Source: CAYUXF01 sp964448755 (GTDB lineage: Bacteria; Margulisbacteria; Termititenacia; Termititenacales; CAYUXF01). Taken from it: DNA of 13,456 nt. The notes under the pieces were generated by a model that worked only from the letters and a program-made list of their open reading frames with translations, did not search any database and was not told the DNA's origin. Of the stretch, positions 6,801 to 13,456 are shown one piece after another (within the stretch, counting starts at the first letter, position 1; each line of letters begins with the position of its first letter). The position numbers and the translations under genes are program-made. Location of the stretch: positions 1 through 13,456 of the forward strand of contig CAYUXF010000042.1 of the NCBI GenBank assembly GCA_964448755.1, written 5' to 3'.

Positions 6801-7811
6801 ATGAAACGGAACAAAACCAAAGAGATAAAAATAGGGAACGTGCTCATTGGCGGGAATAACCCCATTGCCATTCAGTCTATGACCAATACTCCGACTACCG
6901 ATATTAAAGCGACCGTTAAACAGATAACCGCCCTGGAAAAAGCTGGTTGCGATATTGCCCGTATAGCTGTGCCGAACCCAAAAGCAGTTGAAGCCTTTGC
7001 GGAAATTAAAAAACTATCAAATATCCCGGTAATTGCCGATATCCATTTTGATCACCGCCTGGCGATTGGCGCCATTGAGGCGGGTGCCGATAAAATACGC
7101 ATTAACCCCGGCAACATTAAAGGAGCCGATAAACTCAAGGAGATCATCAATAAGGCCAAAGAATACAATATACCAATACGGATAGGTGTTAACAAAGGCT
7201 CAGCAGATAAAGATATCATTAAGCTGGCCAAAGAATATGTAAAGTTTTTTGAAGCACAAAAATTTAGAAATATTGTTTTGTCGGTAAAATCTTCCTCTGT
7301 TCTAGAAACCATTGCCGCCTACCAGCAGGCCGCCAAAACATTCCGTTATCCGCTCCATATAGGCGTTACAGAGGCGGGAACAGAGTTCGCCGGAGTGATT
7401 AGGTCTTCTGTAGGAATAGGAGCACTGTTGGCAGATGGTATAGGTGATACTGTCCGAGTTTCTTTAACCGCTGACCCGGTAAAAGAGATAGAGACAGCCA
7501 AGCACCTCTTAAAAGCACTCAATTTATATGAAATGCCAGAAATTATCTCCTGCCCGACCTGCGGCCGAACAGAGATCGACCTGATAGCACTGGCCAAAGA
7601 GACAGAAAAAAGATTGGCGACAATTAAAAAAAATATAACAGTAGCGGTAATGGGCTGTGTAGTTAACGGCCCGGGCGAAGCCGCCCACGCCGATTACGGC
7701 ATTGCCGGCGGCAAAGGACAGGGGATAATTTTTGCCAAAGGGAAAAAAATAAAGACCGTGCCGGAAAAAGAACTGCTTGATGAGTTGTTTAAGATGATCA
7801 CAGCATCTTGA
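6801..7811 (+). CDS. ispG: 4-hydroxy-3-methylbut-2-en-1-yl diphosphate synthase (IspG/GcpE)
   Basis: IspG catalyses the penultimate step of the MEP isoprenoid pathway, reductive ring opening of MEcPP to HMBPP with a [4Fe-4S] cluster. The TIM-barrel part has PIAIQSMTNTPTTD (21-34), IPVIADIHFDH (75-85) and DKIRINPGN (97-105). The cluster domain has CPTC (Cys251, Cys254) and MGCVVNGPGEA (Cys286, Glu293), matching the three cysteines and the glutamate ligand of the family. At 336 residues it is shorter than E. coli IspG (372). The loop after GVNKGS (129-134) looks shortened. No Shine-Dalgarno sequence precedes the ATG; AT-rich -10-like boxes (TATGTT 6783-6788, TAATAT 6788-6793) lie so close that the mRNA may be leaderless or nearly so. 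It supplies precursors that a UbiA-type enzyme would need. Confidence 0.97.
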   Translation: MKRNKTKEIKIGNVLIGGNNPIAIQSMTNTPTTDIKATVKQITALEKAGCDIARIAVPNPKAVEAFAEIKKLSNIPVIADIHFDHRLAIGAIEAGADKIRINPGNIKGADKLKEIINKAKEYNIPIRIGVNKGSADKDIIKLAKEYVKFFEAQKFRNIVLSVKSSSVLETIAAYQQAAKTFRYPLHIGVTEAGTEFAGVIRSSVGIGALLADGIGDTVRVSLTADPVKEIETAKHLLKALNLYEMPEIISCPTCGRTEIDLIALAKETEKRLATIKKNITVAVMGCVVNGPGEAAHADYGIAGGKGQGIIFAKGKKIKTVPEKELLDELFKMITAS

Positions 7812-7837
7812 AACTCCGCTTGGAAAAGAATTATAAT
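7808..7837 (+). promoter_or_regulatory. Sigma70-type promoter of the small membrane protein gene
   Basis: TTGAAA at 7808-7813 and a perfect TATAAT at 7832-7837 are separated by 18 bases. The -35 box overlaps the ispG stop codon. The predicted start near 7844 gives a leader of about 29 bases containing a good ribosome site. Confidence 0.7.
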
Positions 7838-7872
7838 AGTTGCCTCTACGCACACGAAAGGCGGTGACGATA

Positions 7873-8073
7873 ATGAAAAGATTTTTCTTATGGTTATCCG
7901 GTCTCTTCAGTACCTGTTTTTTTGTTCATTTCACCAGAGTTCTTTTGAGAATTAGAATAGATATTAATCTTCAGCGCATGCCATTGAAAGTAAGTGTAGC
8001 GATAGGTTTTGTAGCCTTTGTGCTGGCTGTTATTTTTTATTTATTGAGCAGAGAGAAAAAAAGCGCAGTATAA
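7873..8073 (+). CDS. Small two-helix membrane protein of unknown function
   Basis: The protein has 66 residues from ATG 7873, chosen because AAAGGCGGTGA (7857-7867) gives a strong Shine-Dalgarno site 5 bases upstream. An in-frame TTG at 7840 would add 12 residues but has no ribosome site and lies just after the -10 box, before the predicted transcription start. The N-terminus is hydrophobic (about 4-25, FFLWLSGLFSTCFFVHFTRVLL), followed by a short basic and polar loop, a second membrane segment (about 39-60) and a Lys/Arg-rich tail. The promoter in front and terminator behind make it a single-gene unit. I recognise no family. Confidence 0.7.
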   Translation: MKRFFLWLSGLFSTCFFVHFTRVLLRIRIDINLQRMPLKVSVAIGFVAFVLAVIFYLLSREKKSAV

Positions 8074-8100
8074 CGAAAAATAAACTCCAGATAAAACCAA

Positions 8101-8129
8101 AAGGGCTGTCGTTTTGACAGCCCTTTTTT
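8101..8129. terminator. Intrinsic terminator, probably bidirectional
   Basis: AAGGGCTGTC (8101-8110) and GACAGCCCTT (8116-8125) form a perfect 10-bp stem with a GTTTT loop. Six T residues (8124-8129) follow for the plus strand. On the minus strand the stem is followed by TTGGTTTT, a weaker U-run. It lies between the converging small membrane protein gene and rpsI and can serve both. Confidence 0.9.
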
Positions 8130-8150
8130 ATGAATATTAATATGAAAAAA

Positions 8151-8723
8151 TTAACGTTTGCGGAAAGTGTAGCCTTTACGAGCTTTTTTACGGCCGTATT
8201 TTTTAGCTTCTTTAACACGCGGGTCTCTGGTAATTAAACCTTCGATCTTTAATATTTTTTTAAGATCAGGATTAAGTTCTACAATAGCTCTGGCAATACC
8301 GTGGGCTACTGCACCGGCCTGACCGGCTTTACCGCCGCCGTTAACGGAGGCAACCACATTGTATTTATCTTTTAAGTTGGCGACAATTAACGGTTTGTTA
8401 ACCATATTTAACAACACCAATCTGTTATCTAAATACTCTAACGCTTCTTTTTCATTAACCGAAACTTGACCATTACCAGGCACTAAGAAAACTCTGGCAA
8501 TAGCGTTTTTGCGCCGTCCGGTGCCGTAATATTGCACACCTTTTTTAAAAACAACTTTTTCTTCGGTTTTCTTTTTGACAACAACTTTAGCTTCATCGAT
8601 AGTATGATGATGTGCTGTTTCTTTTTTCTCGACAGGTTTTTTTACAGCGGCAGTTGTTTTTTTGGCTGTAGTTTTTTTAGCTTCTGTCGTTTTGGTTGTT
8701 TTTGGTTTTTTTTCCGCAGTCAT
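8151..8723 (-). CDS. rpsI: 30S ribosomal protein uS9 with a long charged N-terminal extension
   Basis: uS9 lies in the 30S head and reaches the P-site tRNA with its C-terminal tail. The core (about 63-190) has YYGTGRRKNAIARV, VNGGGKAGQAGAVAHGIARA, LITRDPRVKEAKKYGRKKARKGYTFRKR, and ends in the expected basic KR. The family is usually about 130 residues; this one is 190. The extra 60 or so N-terminal residues are low complexity (Lys, Thr, Ala), then HHH and a Val/Lys/Glu stretch. The ATG at 8723 is supported by GAAGGAG upstream with a somewhat long spacer, so the extension is probably translated. It is the last gene of the operon, 28 bases after rplM. Confidence 0.96.
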   Translation of the reverse strand: MTAEKKPKTTKTTEAKKTTAKKTTAAVKKPVEKKETAHHHTIDEAKVVVKKKTEEKVVFKKGVQYYGTGRRKNAIARVFLVPGNGQVSVNEKEALEYLDNRLVLLNMVNKPLIVANLKDKYNVVASVNGGGKAGQAGAVAHGIARAIVELNPDLKKILKIEGLITRDPRVKEAKKYGRKKARKGYTFRKR

Positions 8724-8751
8724 ATTTTTATATTAACTCCTTCTTCTGATT

Positions 8752-9204
8752 TTATAAACTGATCTTTTCCGGCTTTTGCGCTTCATGCGTATGCTGGGCA
8801 CCGGCAAAAACCTTACATTTGGTCAGCATTTTTCTGGCCATAGGTCCTTTAGGTAACATACCTTTAACACCTTCCATAATGATCTTGGTAGGATCTTTAA
8901 CTAATTGTTTATCAAAAGAGATAGACTTAATGCCGCCCGGGTAACCGCTATGGCGGTAATAATTTTTATCGGCAGCTTTATTGCCGGTAACTTTAACTTT
9001 GCCGGCATTGATAACAACGACAAAGGCGCCGGTATCAACGTGCGGTGTATATTGCGGATTATCTTTGCCGCGCAGCAATTTAGCAACCTTACTGCAAAGA
9101 CGGCCTAAGACAGCGCCTTCGGCATCTACAATATACCATTTTCTTTCGACGTCACTTTTTTTGGCGTTCCATGTTTTTTGATGTTTAATTTTTACCTCTG
9201 CCAT
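8752..9204 (-). CDS. rplM: 50S ribosomal protein uL13
   Basis: uL13 is a large-subunit protein that binds 23S rRNA early in assembly. At 150 residues it is close to the usual 142-150. Family motifs are WYIVDAEGAVLGRLCSKVAKLLRGKD, YTPHVDTGAFVVVINA, KVTGNKAADKNYYRHSGYPGG and MLPKGPMARKMLTKCKVFAG. The ATG at 9204 has AGAAGGAG upstream. rplM followed by rpsI is the standard bacterial pair and the two are surely co-transcribed. Confidence 0.97.
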   Translation of the reverse strand: MAEVKIKHQKTWNAKKSDVERKWYIVDAEGAVLGRLCSKVAKLLRGKDNPQYTPHVDTGAFVVVINAGKVKVTGNKAADKNYYRHSGYPGGIKSISFDKQLVKDPTKIIMEGVKGMLPKGPMARKMLTKCKVFAGAQHTHEAQKPEKISL

Positions 9205-9238
9205 TTCTCTTTTGTTCTCCTTCTAAATTTATCCAAAA

Positions 9239-10018
9239 CTAATAATTAACTTTTATTAAACTCAAGCCCGCAGCAGGCGCGGTGACCGACTTGAGCTGTT
9301 TTCTGTCTTTAGCGGCCAGCGCTTTTTTAAGCTCGGCGACGGTCATTTTTTTTAGACCGACATCAACTAAAGCAGCAACTATATTGCGGACCATATGATA
9401 TAAAAAACCATCGGCTTTTATATGATATGAGATCAGCAGACATTTTTCTTTTTTATTGCCGGGCCAGGCTTGAACTTTAGCAACTTTTACTTTTGAAATA
9501 AAGACCCGGCGGACTTTATTTTCTACACTGCTATTGGCGGCACAAAAAGAAGTAAAATCTTTTTTACCTTTCAAAACTCTTGCCGCTTTTTTAATTAAAC
9601 GGAGATTGAGTTTTGGTTCGGCCAGCCACCAGGTTTGACCCTGCATAAAAAGCGGTTGGTTAGGAGCTACGACTATATTATAGACATACTCTCTGCTCCG
9701 GGCAGAATATCTGGCGTTAAAATCTTGCTGGACATACTCCGCTCTTTTAACTCTGATGTCGGCCGGCAGCAGGGAATTAAGCGCTCTTTTGAGATTAGCC
9801 TGCTTAATTTGTTTTGCTACGGCAACATTGACAATTTGCCCGCAGGCGTGAACGCCCGCATCTGTTCTTCCCGAAAAAATAGTTTTAATATTTTCTTGAG
9901 AAAAAATTTTCTTAACCGCTTTATTTAAAAGATCTTGTATAGTTATACCGTTTTTTTGTATCTGGGACCCTGAATAATTGCTCCCTAAATACGCTATTTC
10001 CAGTAAAAGGTTATACAC
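9239..10018 (-). CDS. truA: tRNA pseudouridine38-40 synthase TruA
   Basis: TruA isomerises uridines 38-40 in the anticodon arm of several tRNAs. The 259-residue length is normal. The catalytic aspartate is Asp53 in SGRTDAGVHACGQ (49-61); YNARYSA-like FNARYSARSREYVYNI and YHMVRNIVAALVDVG are also typical. The family's Gly-Trp-Gln near residue 18 is Gly-Ser-Gln here. The start is GTG at 10018: a stop codon lies in frame just upstream at 10030-10028, and the next in-frame starts fall within conserved sequence. The only purine-rich site, AAGAAG, touches the GTG directly with no spacer, and the rplQ stop is only 4 bases away. Translation is therefore probably coupled to rplQ. Confidence 0.96.
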   Translation of the reverse strand: MYNLLLEIAYLGSNYSGSQIQKNGITIQDLLNKAVKKIFSQENIKTIFSGRTDAGVHACGQIVNVAVAKQIKQANLKRALNSLLPADIRVKRAEYVQQDFNARYSARSREYVYNIVVAPNQPLFMQGQTWWLAEPKLNLRLIKKAARVLKGKKDFTSFCAANSSVENKVRRVFISKVKVAKVQAWPGNKKEKCLLISYHIKADGFLYHMVRNIVAALVDVGLKKMTVAELKKALAAKDRKQLKSVTAPAAGLSLIKVNY

Positions 10019-10022
10019 CTTC

Positions 10023-10373
10023 TTAAACTAACTCTACTAATGCCATTTCTGCAGCATCGCCGCGACGCGGACCAATTTTAACAATACGAGAAAAACCGCT
10101 GCTTCTCTTTTTAAATTCTGCCGTATTGGCATAAAGAGCTTTAACTAATTCTTTATCTTGCTGTAATAAAGAAACTACTTTTCTTCTGGAAGCCAGATCT
10201 TCTTTTTTTATTAAAACAATAACTTTATCGACAAACCTTTTAAGCTCTTTAGCTCTGGCCTCGGTAGTAGTTATTTTTTTATATTTAAACAAAGCCACGG
10301 CCAAGTTCTGCAACAAAGCTATTCTTTGGTCTGTGGGCTTACTGAGTTTATTGTATCCAAGTTTATGACGCAT
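10023..10373 (-). CDS. rplQ: 50S ribosomal protein bL17
   Basis: bL17 sits near the peptide exit tunnel of the 50S subunit. It has 116 residues with the signature MRHKLGYNKLSKPTDQRIALLQNLAVALF, TTTEARAKELKRFVDKVIVLIKK and the ending RRGDAAEMALVELV. Start ATG 10373 follows AAGGGAG at a normal distance. It lies between rpoA and truA as in the common bacterial arrangement. Nothing is unusual. Confidence 0.97.
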   Translation of the reverse strand: MRHKLGYNKLSKPTDQRIALLQNLAVALFKYKKITTTEARAKELKRFVDKVIVLIKKEDLASRRKVVSLLQQDKELVKALYANTAEFKKRSSGFSRIVKIGPRRGDAAEMALVELV

Positions 10374-10394
10374 TATCTTTCAAGACTCCCTTCG

Positions 10395-12014
10395 TTATTC
10401 TTCATCTTCTTCTGCAAATTCTTCAGCACCGGCGTCGCCTTTAAGAGCTAAACCGTACTGAGCCAATTTTTCATCGATCTCATCTGCCGATTTTTTACCG
10501 AAGTTTTTAATTTTCATTAATTCTTCTAACGGCATTTCCACTAATTCCGCCACGGTCTGAACATTGGCTTTTTTTAAGCAGTTAGACGAACGCGCAGAAA
10601 GTTCCAGATCTTCGATAGTTAATTCCAGACCATTAGCTGAACCTTCGCCGTTGTTCTCGGCACCATCTTCCAGGCCGCCCGGTTTCTCGTTAAGCTTTAA
10701 GAAAAGTTCCATTTTATCTTTAAGAACAGCCGCGCTTTTTTTAACAGCACCTTCAATATCTACCGCGCCGTTAGACCAAATATCGATGACCAGATTGGCA
10801 TTATTGCCGTTGAGCGGTTCTACGCGATGGTTAACTTTAGTGATTGGTGAAAAGACCGCGTCGACCGGGATAGTGCCGATTGGCACATTTTTATTGTCGA
10901 CAATATCTGAAACAACATAGCCGCTGCCGCGCTCGACAGTAATGGTCATATTTAATTTACCATCTTTATTAAGCGAAGCGATGTAAAGATCTTTATTGAT
11001 AATTTTAACTTCGTCATCGTGCTCAATGTCTTTAGCTTTAATTTCGCCTTCGCCTTTGGCCGATATTTTAATTTCTTTAGGCTGATCTGAAAAACAGACC
11101 ACGACTAACTTTTTAAGGTTCATAATGATATCGATCATGTCTTCTTTGACACCTTTTAGTGTAGAAAACTCGTGATCGGTCCCGTCTATTTTAACACTGG
11201 TTACAGCCGCCCCTTCAATAGAAGAAAGGAGAACACGGCGCAAAGAGTTACCCAGCGTTGTGGCATAACCGGCATCTAACGGCCCGGCAGTGAAGACAGA
11301 ATGATCTGAACTCTGGCTTTGTTTAGCAACAACCAGCTCACCGGTCTTCTCAAATTTTTCGCCCGGATTTAAAAAACAATCCATTTGACTTCTGATAATT
11401 TCCGCACTGTTCTTAACGGCATTTTCTGTAGAAAGCGCGCCGCTGGTCCAGACATCTAAGACAACTTTATCGTAGTCGATACTTTTACCTACACGGGTAG
11501 GCTCTACAGCGTATTCTGCCTTAACTACCGGCGAATAAGAGGCATCTAACGTTATTTTACCGGCAGAGCTTTTGCCGTTGCCGGGCAGATAACCAATACC
11601 ATTTTTAACACTGAGAACTATCTCTAATTTTCCGCCTTTTTCTACAGTAGCGATATAATGCGTAGGATTAACGATCTCTACTTCGTTATCGTGCTGAATA
11701 TCTTTAGCGTAAATTTCACCGGCCCCTTTAGCGGAAATAGTGATCTCTTTGGTTTTATCTGAATGACATCTTAAAACCAGCCCTTTAATATTAAGCAACA
11801 GATCGGTCAACGATTCTTTAACACCGCTGATCTCTTCTGCGCCGTCATGCCCCTCTATTTTTAAACTGAGAACGGCAGCGCCGCTCAGTGAAGAGTAAAG
11901 CATTTTTTTTAACGAATTACCCAGTGTATGACCAAAACCTCTCTCCAGAGGCTCAGCAATAAAAACACCGTGATTTTCTTCTTTTTCTATATATTTAACC
12001 CAGGACTTTTCCAC
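10395..12014 (-). CDS. rpoA: RNA polymerase alpha subunit, tandem NTD-NTD-CTD fusion
   Basis: Alpha normally forms a homodimer that nucleates RNA polymerase assembly; its NTD dimerises and binds beta and beta', and its CTD binds UP elements and activators. Usual length is about 315-330; this protein has 539 residues. NTD1 is about 1-215 (EPLERGFGHTLGNSLKKMLYSS at 21-42, HYIATVEKGGKL, SYSPVVKAEYAVEPTRVG). NTD2 is about 238-443 (GPLDAGYATTLGNSLRRVLLSS at 244-265, GVKEDMIDIIMNLKKL, IGTIPVDAVFSPITKVNHRVEP). An acidic, Gly/Asn-rich linker (about 444-461) leads to one CTD (about 462-528) with RSSNCLKKANV (475-485) and NFGKKSADEI (504-513), which keeps the equivalents of E. coli Arg265 and Asn268. 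The tail is acidic. The GTG start at 12014 is fixed by AGGAGG (12025-12020) five bases upstream; a nearer ATG at 12018 is out of frame. No stop or frameshift lies at the junction. Confidence 0.96.
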   Translation of the reverse strand: MEKSWVKYIEKEENHGVFIAEPLERGFGHTLGNSLKKMLYSSLSGAAVLSLKIEGHDGAEEISGVKESLTDLLLNIKGLVLRCHSDKTKEITISAKGAGEIYAKDIQHDNEVEIVNPTHYIATVEKGGKLEIVLSVKNGIGYLPGNGKSSAGKITLDASYSPVVKAEYAVEPTRVGKSIDYDKVVLDVWTSGALSTENAVKNSAEIIRSQMDCFLNPGEKFEKTGELVVAKQSQSSDHSVFTAGPLDAGYATTLGNSLRRVLLSSIEGAAVTSVKIDGTDHEFSTLKGVKEDMIDIIMNLKKLVVVCFSDQPKEIKISAKGEGEIKAKDIEHDDEVKIINKDLYIASLNKDGKLNMTITVERGSGYVVSDIVDNKNVPIGTIPVDAVFSPITKVNHRVEPLNGNNANLVIDIWSNGAVDIEGAVKKSAAVLKDKMELFLKLNEKPGGLEDGAENNGEGSANGLELTIEDLELSARSSNCLKKANVQTVAELVEMPLEELMKIKNFGKKSADEIDEKLAQYGLALKGDAGAEEFAEEDEE

Positions 12015-12034
12015 ACATGCCTCCTAATTTAAAA

Positions 12035-12655
12035 CTACTTAGCGTAATACTCAACGATCAACTGCTCGGAAACAGGAACATCGAGCTCTTCGCGCTGCGG
12101 CAGAGCAATTAACTGACCCTCTTTGCTATTAGGATTAAAATTGATCCAGGCCGGATAATTGCGCTCTTTAACGCGCTCTAAAGCAACCTCAAACGATTTT
12201 AAAGAACCTTCTTTAATAGCAATGACATCGGCCGGTTTTACTTTGTAAGAAGGTATATCTACCTTTTTGCCGTTAACTTTAAAATGCGCATGTTTAACTA
12301 ACTGACGCGCCTCTTTGCGGGAAACCGCCAGCCCCAAACGATAGACAATATTGTCTAAGCGGGACTCTAAATACTGCAACATTAAGAGACCGGTTACGCC
12401 GGGTTTAGAGTCGGCAATTTCATAGTAATTTCTCATTTGTTTTTCTGAAACACCATAGAACCTTTTAGCTCTCTGTTTTTCACGCAGACGAACAGCGTAG
12501 TCGGTCATTTTTTTCATGGCTTTACCGTGCACACCGGGCGGGAAAGGTCTTTTGTTCATAGCGCACTTAGCACTAAGACAACGCTCGCCTTTAAGCATGA
12601 GGCGCTCCCCTTCTCTTCTGCACTGTTTACACGACGCTTGATTATATTTTGTCAT
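12035..12655 (-). CDS. rpsD: 30S ribosomal protein uS4, zinc-binding form
   Basis: uS4 is a primary 16S rRNA binder and assembly initiator. It has 206 residues, as usual. The N-terminus carries Cys9, Cys12, Cys26 and Cys31 in the spacing of the zinc-containing form. The S4 RNA-binding domain is seen in SRLDNIVYRLGLAVSRKEARQLVKHAHFKVNGKKVDIPSYKV. ATG 12655 follows GAGGAG at good spacing. It lies just before rpoA, as in most bacteria. uS4 often represses its own operon translationally, but I see no leader structure in the short gaps here. Confidence 0.97.
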   Translation of the reverse strand: MTKYNQASCKQCRREGERLMLKGERCLSAKCAMNKRPFPPGVHGKAMKKMTDYAVRLREKQRAKRFYGVSEKQMRNYYEIADSKPGVTGLLMLQYLESRLDNIVYRLGLAVSRKEARQLVKHAHFKVNGKKVDIPSYKVKPADVIAIKEGSLKSFEVALERVKERNYPAWINFNPNSKEGQLIALPQREELDVPVSEQLIVEYYAK

Positions 12656-12676
12656 TATTCAATACTCCTCGTAAAT

Positions 12677-13069
12677 TTATACTCTTCTTCTCTTGGACGG
12701 ACGGCAGCCGTTATGCGGCAGCGGTGTAACATCTTTAATAGAAGTTACTCTTAAGCCGGAAGACTGCAGCGCTCTGATAGCTGTCTCGCGGCCGGCACCA
12801 GGCCCTTTGACTAGCACAGAAACTTCTGCCATACCGTGCTCAATAGCTTTTCTGGCGGCAATTTCTGAAGCCTGCTGCGCGGCAAAAGGTGTCCCTTTTT
12901 TAGAACCTTTAAAAGCAGCCGCACCGCTGGAAGCCCAGGAAACCGTATTACCGGTAAGATCTGTAATAGTGACAATAGTATTATTAAAAGTAGAGTTGAT
13001 GTGGGCTACGCCGACAGCAATGTTCTTTTTAATTTTCTTTTTAGTCTTAACTTTCTTTTTTTCTGCCAT
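12677..13069 (-). CDS. rpsK: 30S ribosomal protein uS11
   Basis: uS11 is part of the 30S platform near the mRNA exit and 16S helix 690. The 130 residues contain GVAHINSTFNNTIVTITDLTGNTVSWASSGA, GTPFAAQQASEIAARKAIEHG, KGPGAGRETAIRALQSSGL and the C-terminal DVTPLPHNGCRPSKRRRV. The first 17 residues are Lys-rich, as often seen. The ATG at 13069 is preceded by a purine-rich GGGAGAGAGAG. It lies between rpsM and rpsD in canonical order. Confidence 0.97.
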   Translation of the reverse strand: MAEKKKVKTKKKIKKNIAVGVAHINSTFNNTIVTITDLTGNTVSWASSGAAAFKGSKKGTPFAAQQASEIAARKAIEHGMAEVSVLVKGPGAGRETAIRALQSSGLRVTSIKDVTPLPHNGCRPSKRRRV

Positions 13070-13099
13070 TTTAAACTCTCTCTCCCTTTTCTAGGTTAA

Positions 13100-13456
13100 T
13101 TACTTAACAACTTTTTTCTTGCCGGCAATAGTTTTCTTTTTGCCGCGCATAGTACGAGCATTGGTCTTAGTTCTTTGACCTCTGACCGGTAATTTTTTTC
13201 TGTGGCGCTGACCACGGTAACAGCCGATCTCCACCAACCGCTTAATATTTAAGCTGATCTGTCTTCTGAGATCGCCCTCTGTGGTATAACCGCGAATGGC
13301 ATCGCGCAATTTCACAACATCGGCCTCGGAAAGATCTTTAACTCTGATATCTGGATCGACACCGGTATCTGCCAATATTTTCTTACTGACATTAATGCCA
13401 ATACCATAAATATAAGTTAAAGCAACTTCTATTCTTTTATTTCTCGGTAATTCTAC
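13100..13456 (-). CDS. rpsM: 30S ribosomal protein uS13, 5' end outside the window
   Basis: uS13 lies in the 30S head and contacts 50S helices and the P-site tRNA. In-frame sequence runs off the window edge: 118 codons are present, beginning VELPRNKRIEVALTYIYGIG, so only about the first seven residues (typically MARIAGV) are missing. A TTG at 13375 in ILADTG is an internal leucine, not the start. Further motifs are LRRQISLNIKRLVEIGCYRGQRHRKKLPVRGQRTKTNARTMRG and a Lys-rich tail. It is the first gene of the visible operon. Confidence 0.97.
   Translation of the reverse strand, partial: VELPRNKRIEVALTYIYGIGINVSKKILADTGVDPDIRVKDLSEADVVKLRDAIRGYTTEGDLRRQISLNIKRLVEIGCYRGQRHRKKLPVRGQRTKTNARTMRGKKKTIAGKKKVVK

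Noticed and set aside
10395..12014. Tandem rpoA as a misassembly or simple duplicated read artefact
   Set aside because: The two NTD copies differ at a large fraction of residues, the frame is continuous, and the linker and single CTD are sensible. A recent artefact would give near-identical copies.
12016..12018. ATG next to the rpoA ribosome site as the rpoA start
   Set aside because: It is out of frame with rpoA, reaches a stop after a few codons and is only one base from the AGGAGG; the GTG at 12014 has a normal 5-base spacing.
12693..13094. Long open plus-strand frame opposite rpsK
   Set aside because: It is antisense to a highly conserved ribosomal protein gene, has no ribosome site and its translation matches no known family; it is a coding shadow.
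13373..13375. TTG as the start of uS13
   Set aside because: In-frame sequence upstream matches the conserved uS13 N-terminal region (ELPRNKR, ALTYIYGIG), so the true start lies beyond the window edge.

Overview
This is chromosomal DNA from a bacterium of modest G+C content, carrying housekeeping genes rather than a mobile island. The right half (about 8.15-13.46 kb, minus strand) is a ribosomal protein/RNA polymerase operon in the order rpsM-rpsK-rpsD-rpoA-rplQ-truA-rplM-rpsI. This is the usual bacterial alpha operon with the truA-rplM-rpsI tail known from Firmicutes and other phyla. Most of its genes have a clear Shine-Dalgarno sequence and the gaps are short. The left half (plus strand) carries a UbiA-family prenyltransferase overlapping or abutting a short priA, then argS, ispG (MEP isoprenoid pathway) and a small two-helix membrane protein. 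An unrecognised four-repeat protein lies on the minus strand between argS and ispG. I cannot fix the phylum. The unusual rpoA, short PriA and abundant palindromic repeats suggest an uncultured lineage, possibly one of the candidate phyla, but that is a guess.

The most remarkable feature is rpoA (10395-12014, minus). Instead of one amino-terminal domain (NTD) and one carboxy-terminal domain (CTD) in about 315-330 residues, it encodes 539 residues arranged NTD-NTD-CTD. The two NTD copies are clearly homologous but diverged, and each has lost different conserved residues. The simplest reading is that the alpha dimer, normally two identical chains, is here one chain with two specialised halves and a single CTD. 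I know of no described precedent, though I cannot search.

The second theme is a set of GC-rich palindromic repeats. One family has a C-rich arm ending in CCCCTCTC or a similar sequence. Its members lie upstream of the UbiA gene, after priA, inside direct repeats flanking the four-repeat gene, and twice inside argS, where they are translated in frame. A second family is a 15-16 bp stem (GTATC...CCCCGCC) with a 3-base loop; it occurs three times, and its variants keep base pairing. Two 165-base direct repeats (5181-5345 and 6590-6754, identical over their last 138 bases) bracket the four-repeat gene.

Gene logic: IspG makes isoprenoid precursor, and the UbiA protein would use a prenyl donor. 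PriA, ArgS, TruA, the ribosomal proteins and alpha are core information-processing functions. argS, and possibly ispG, lack a Shine-Dalgarno site and have a -10-like box so close to the start that leaderless mRNA is plausible. Convergent transcription from the left and right halves ends at a hairpin around 8101-8129. No stretch over 300 bases lacks a gene. I saw no tRNA, rRNA, CRISPR array or insertion sequence.
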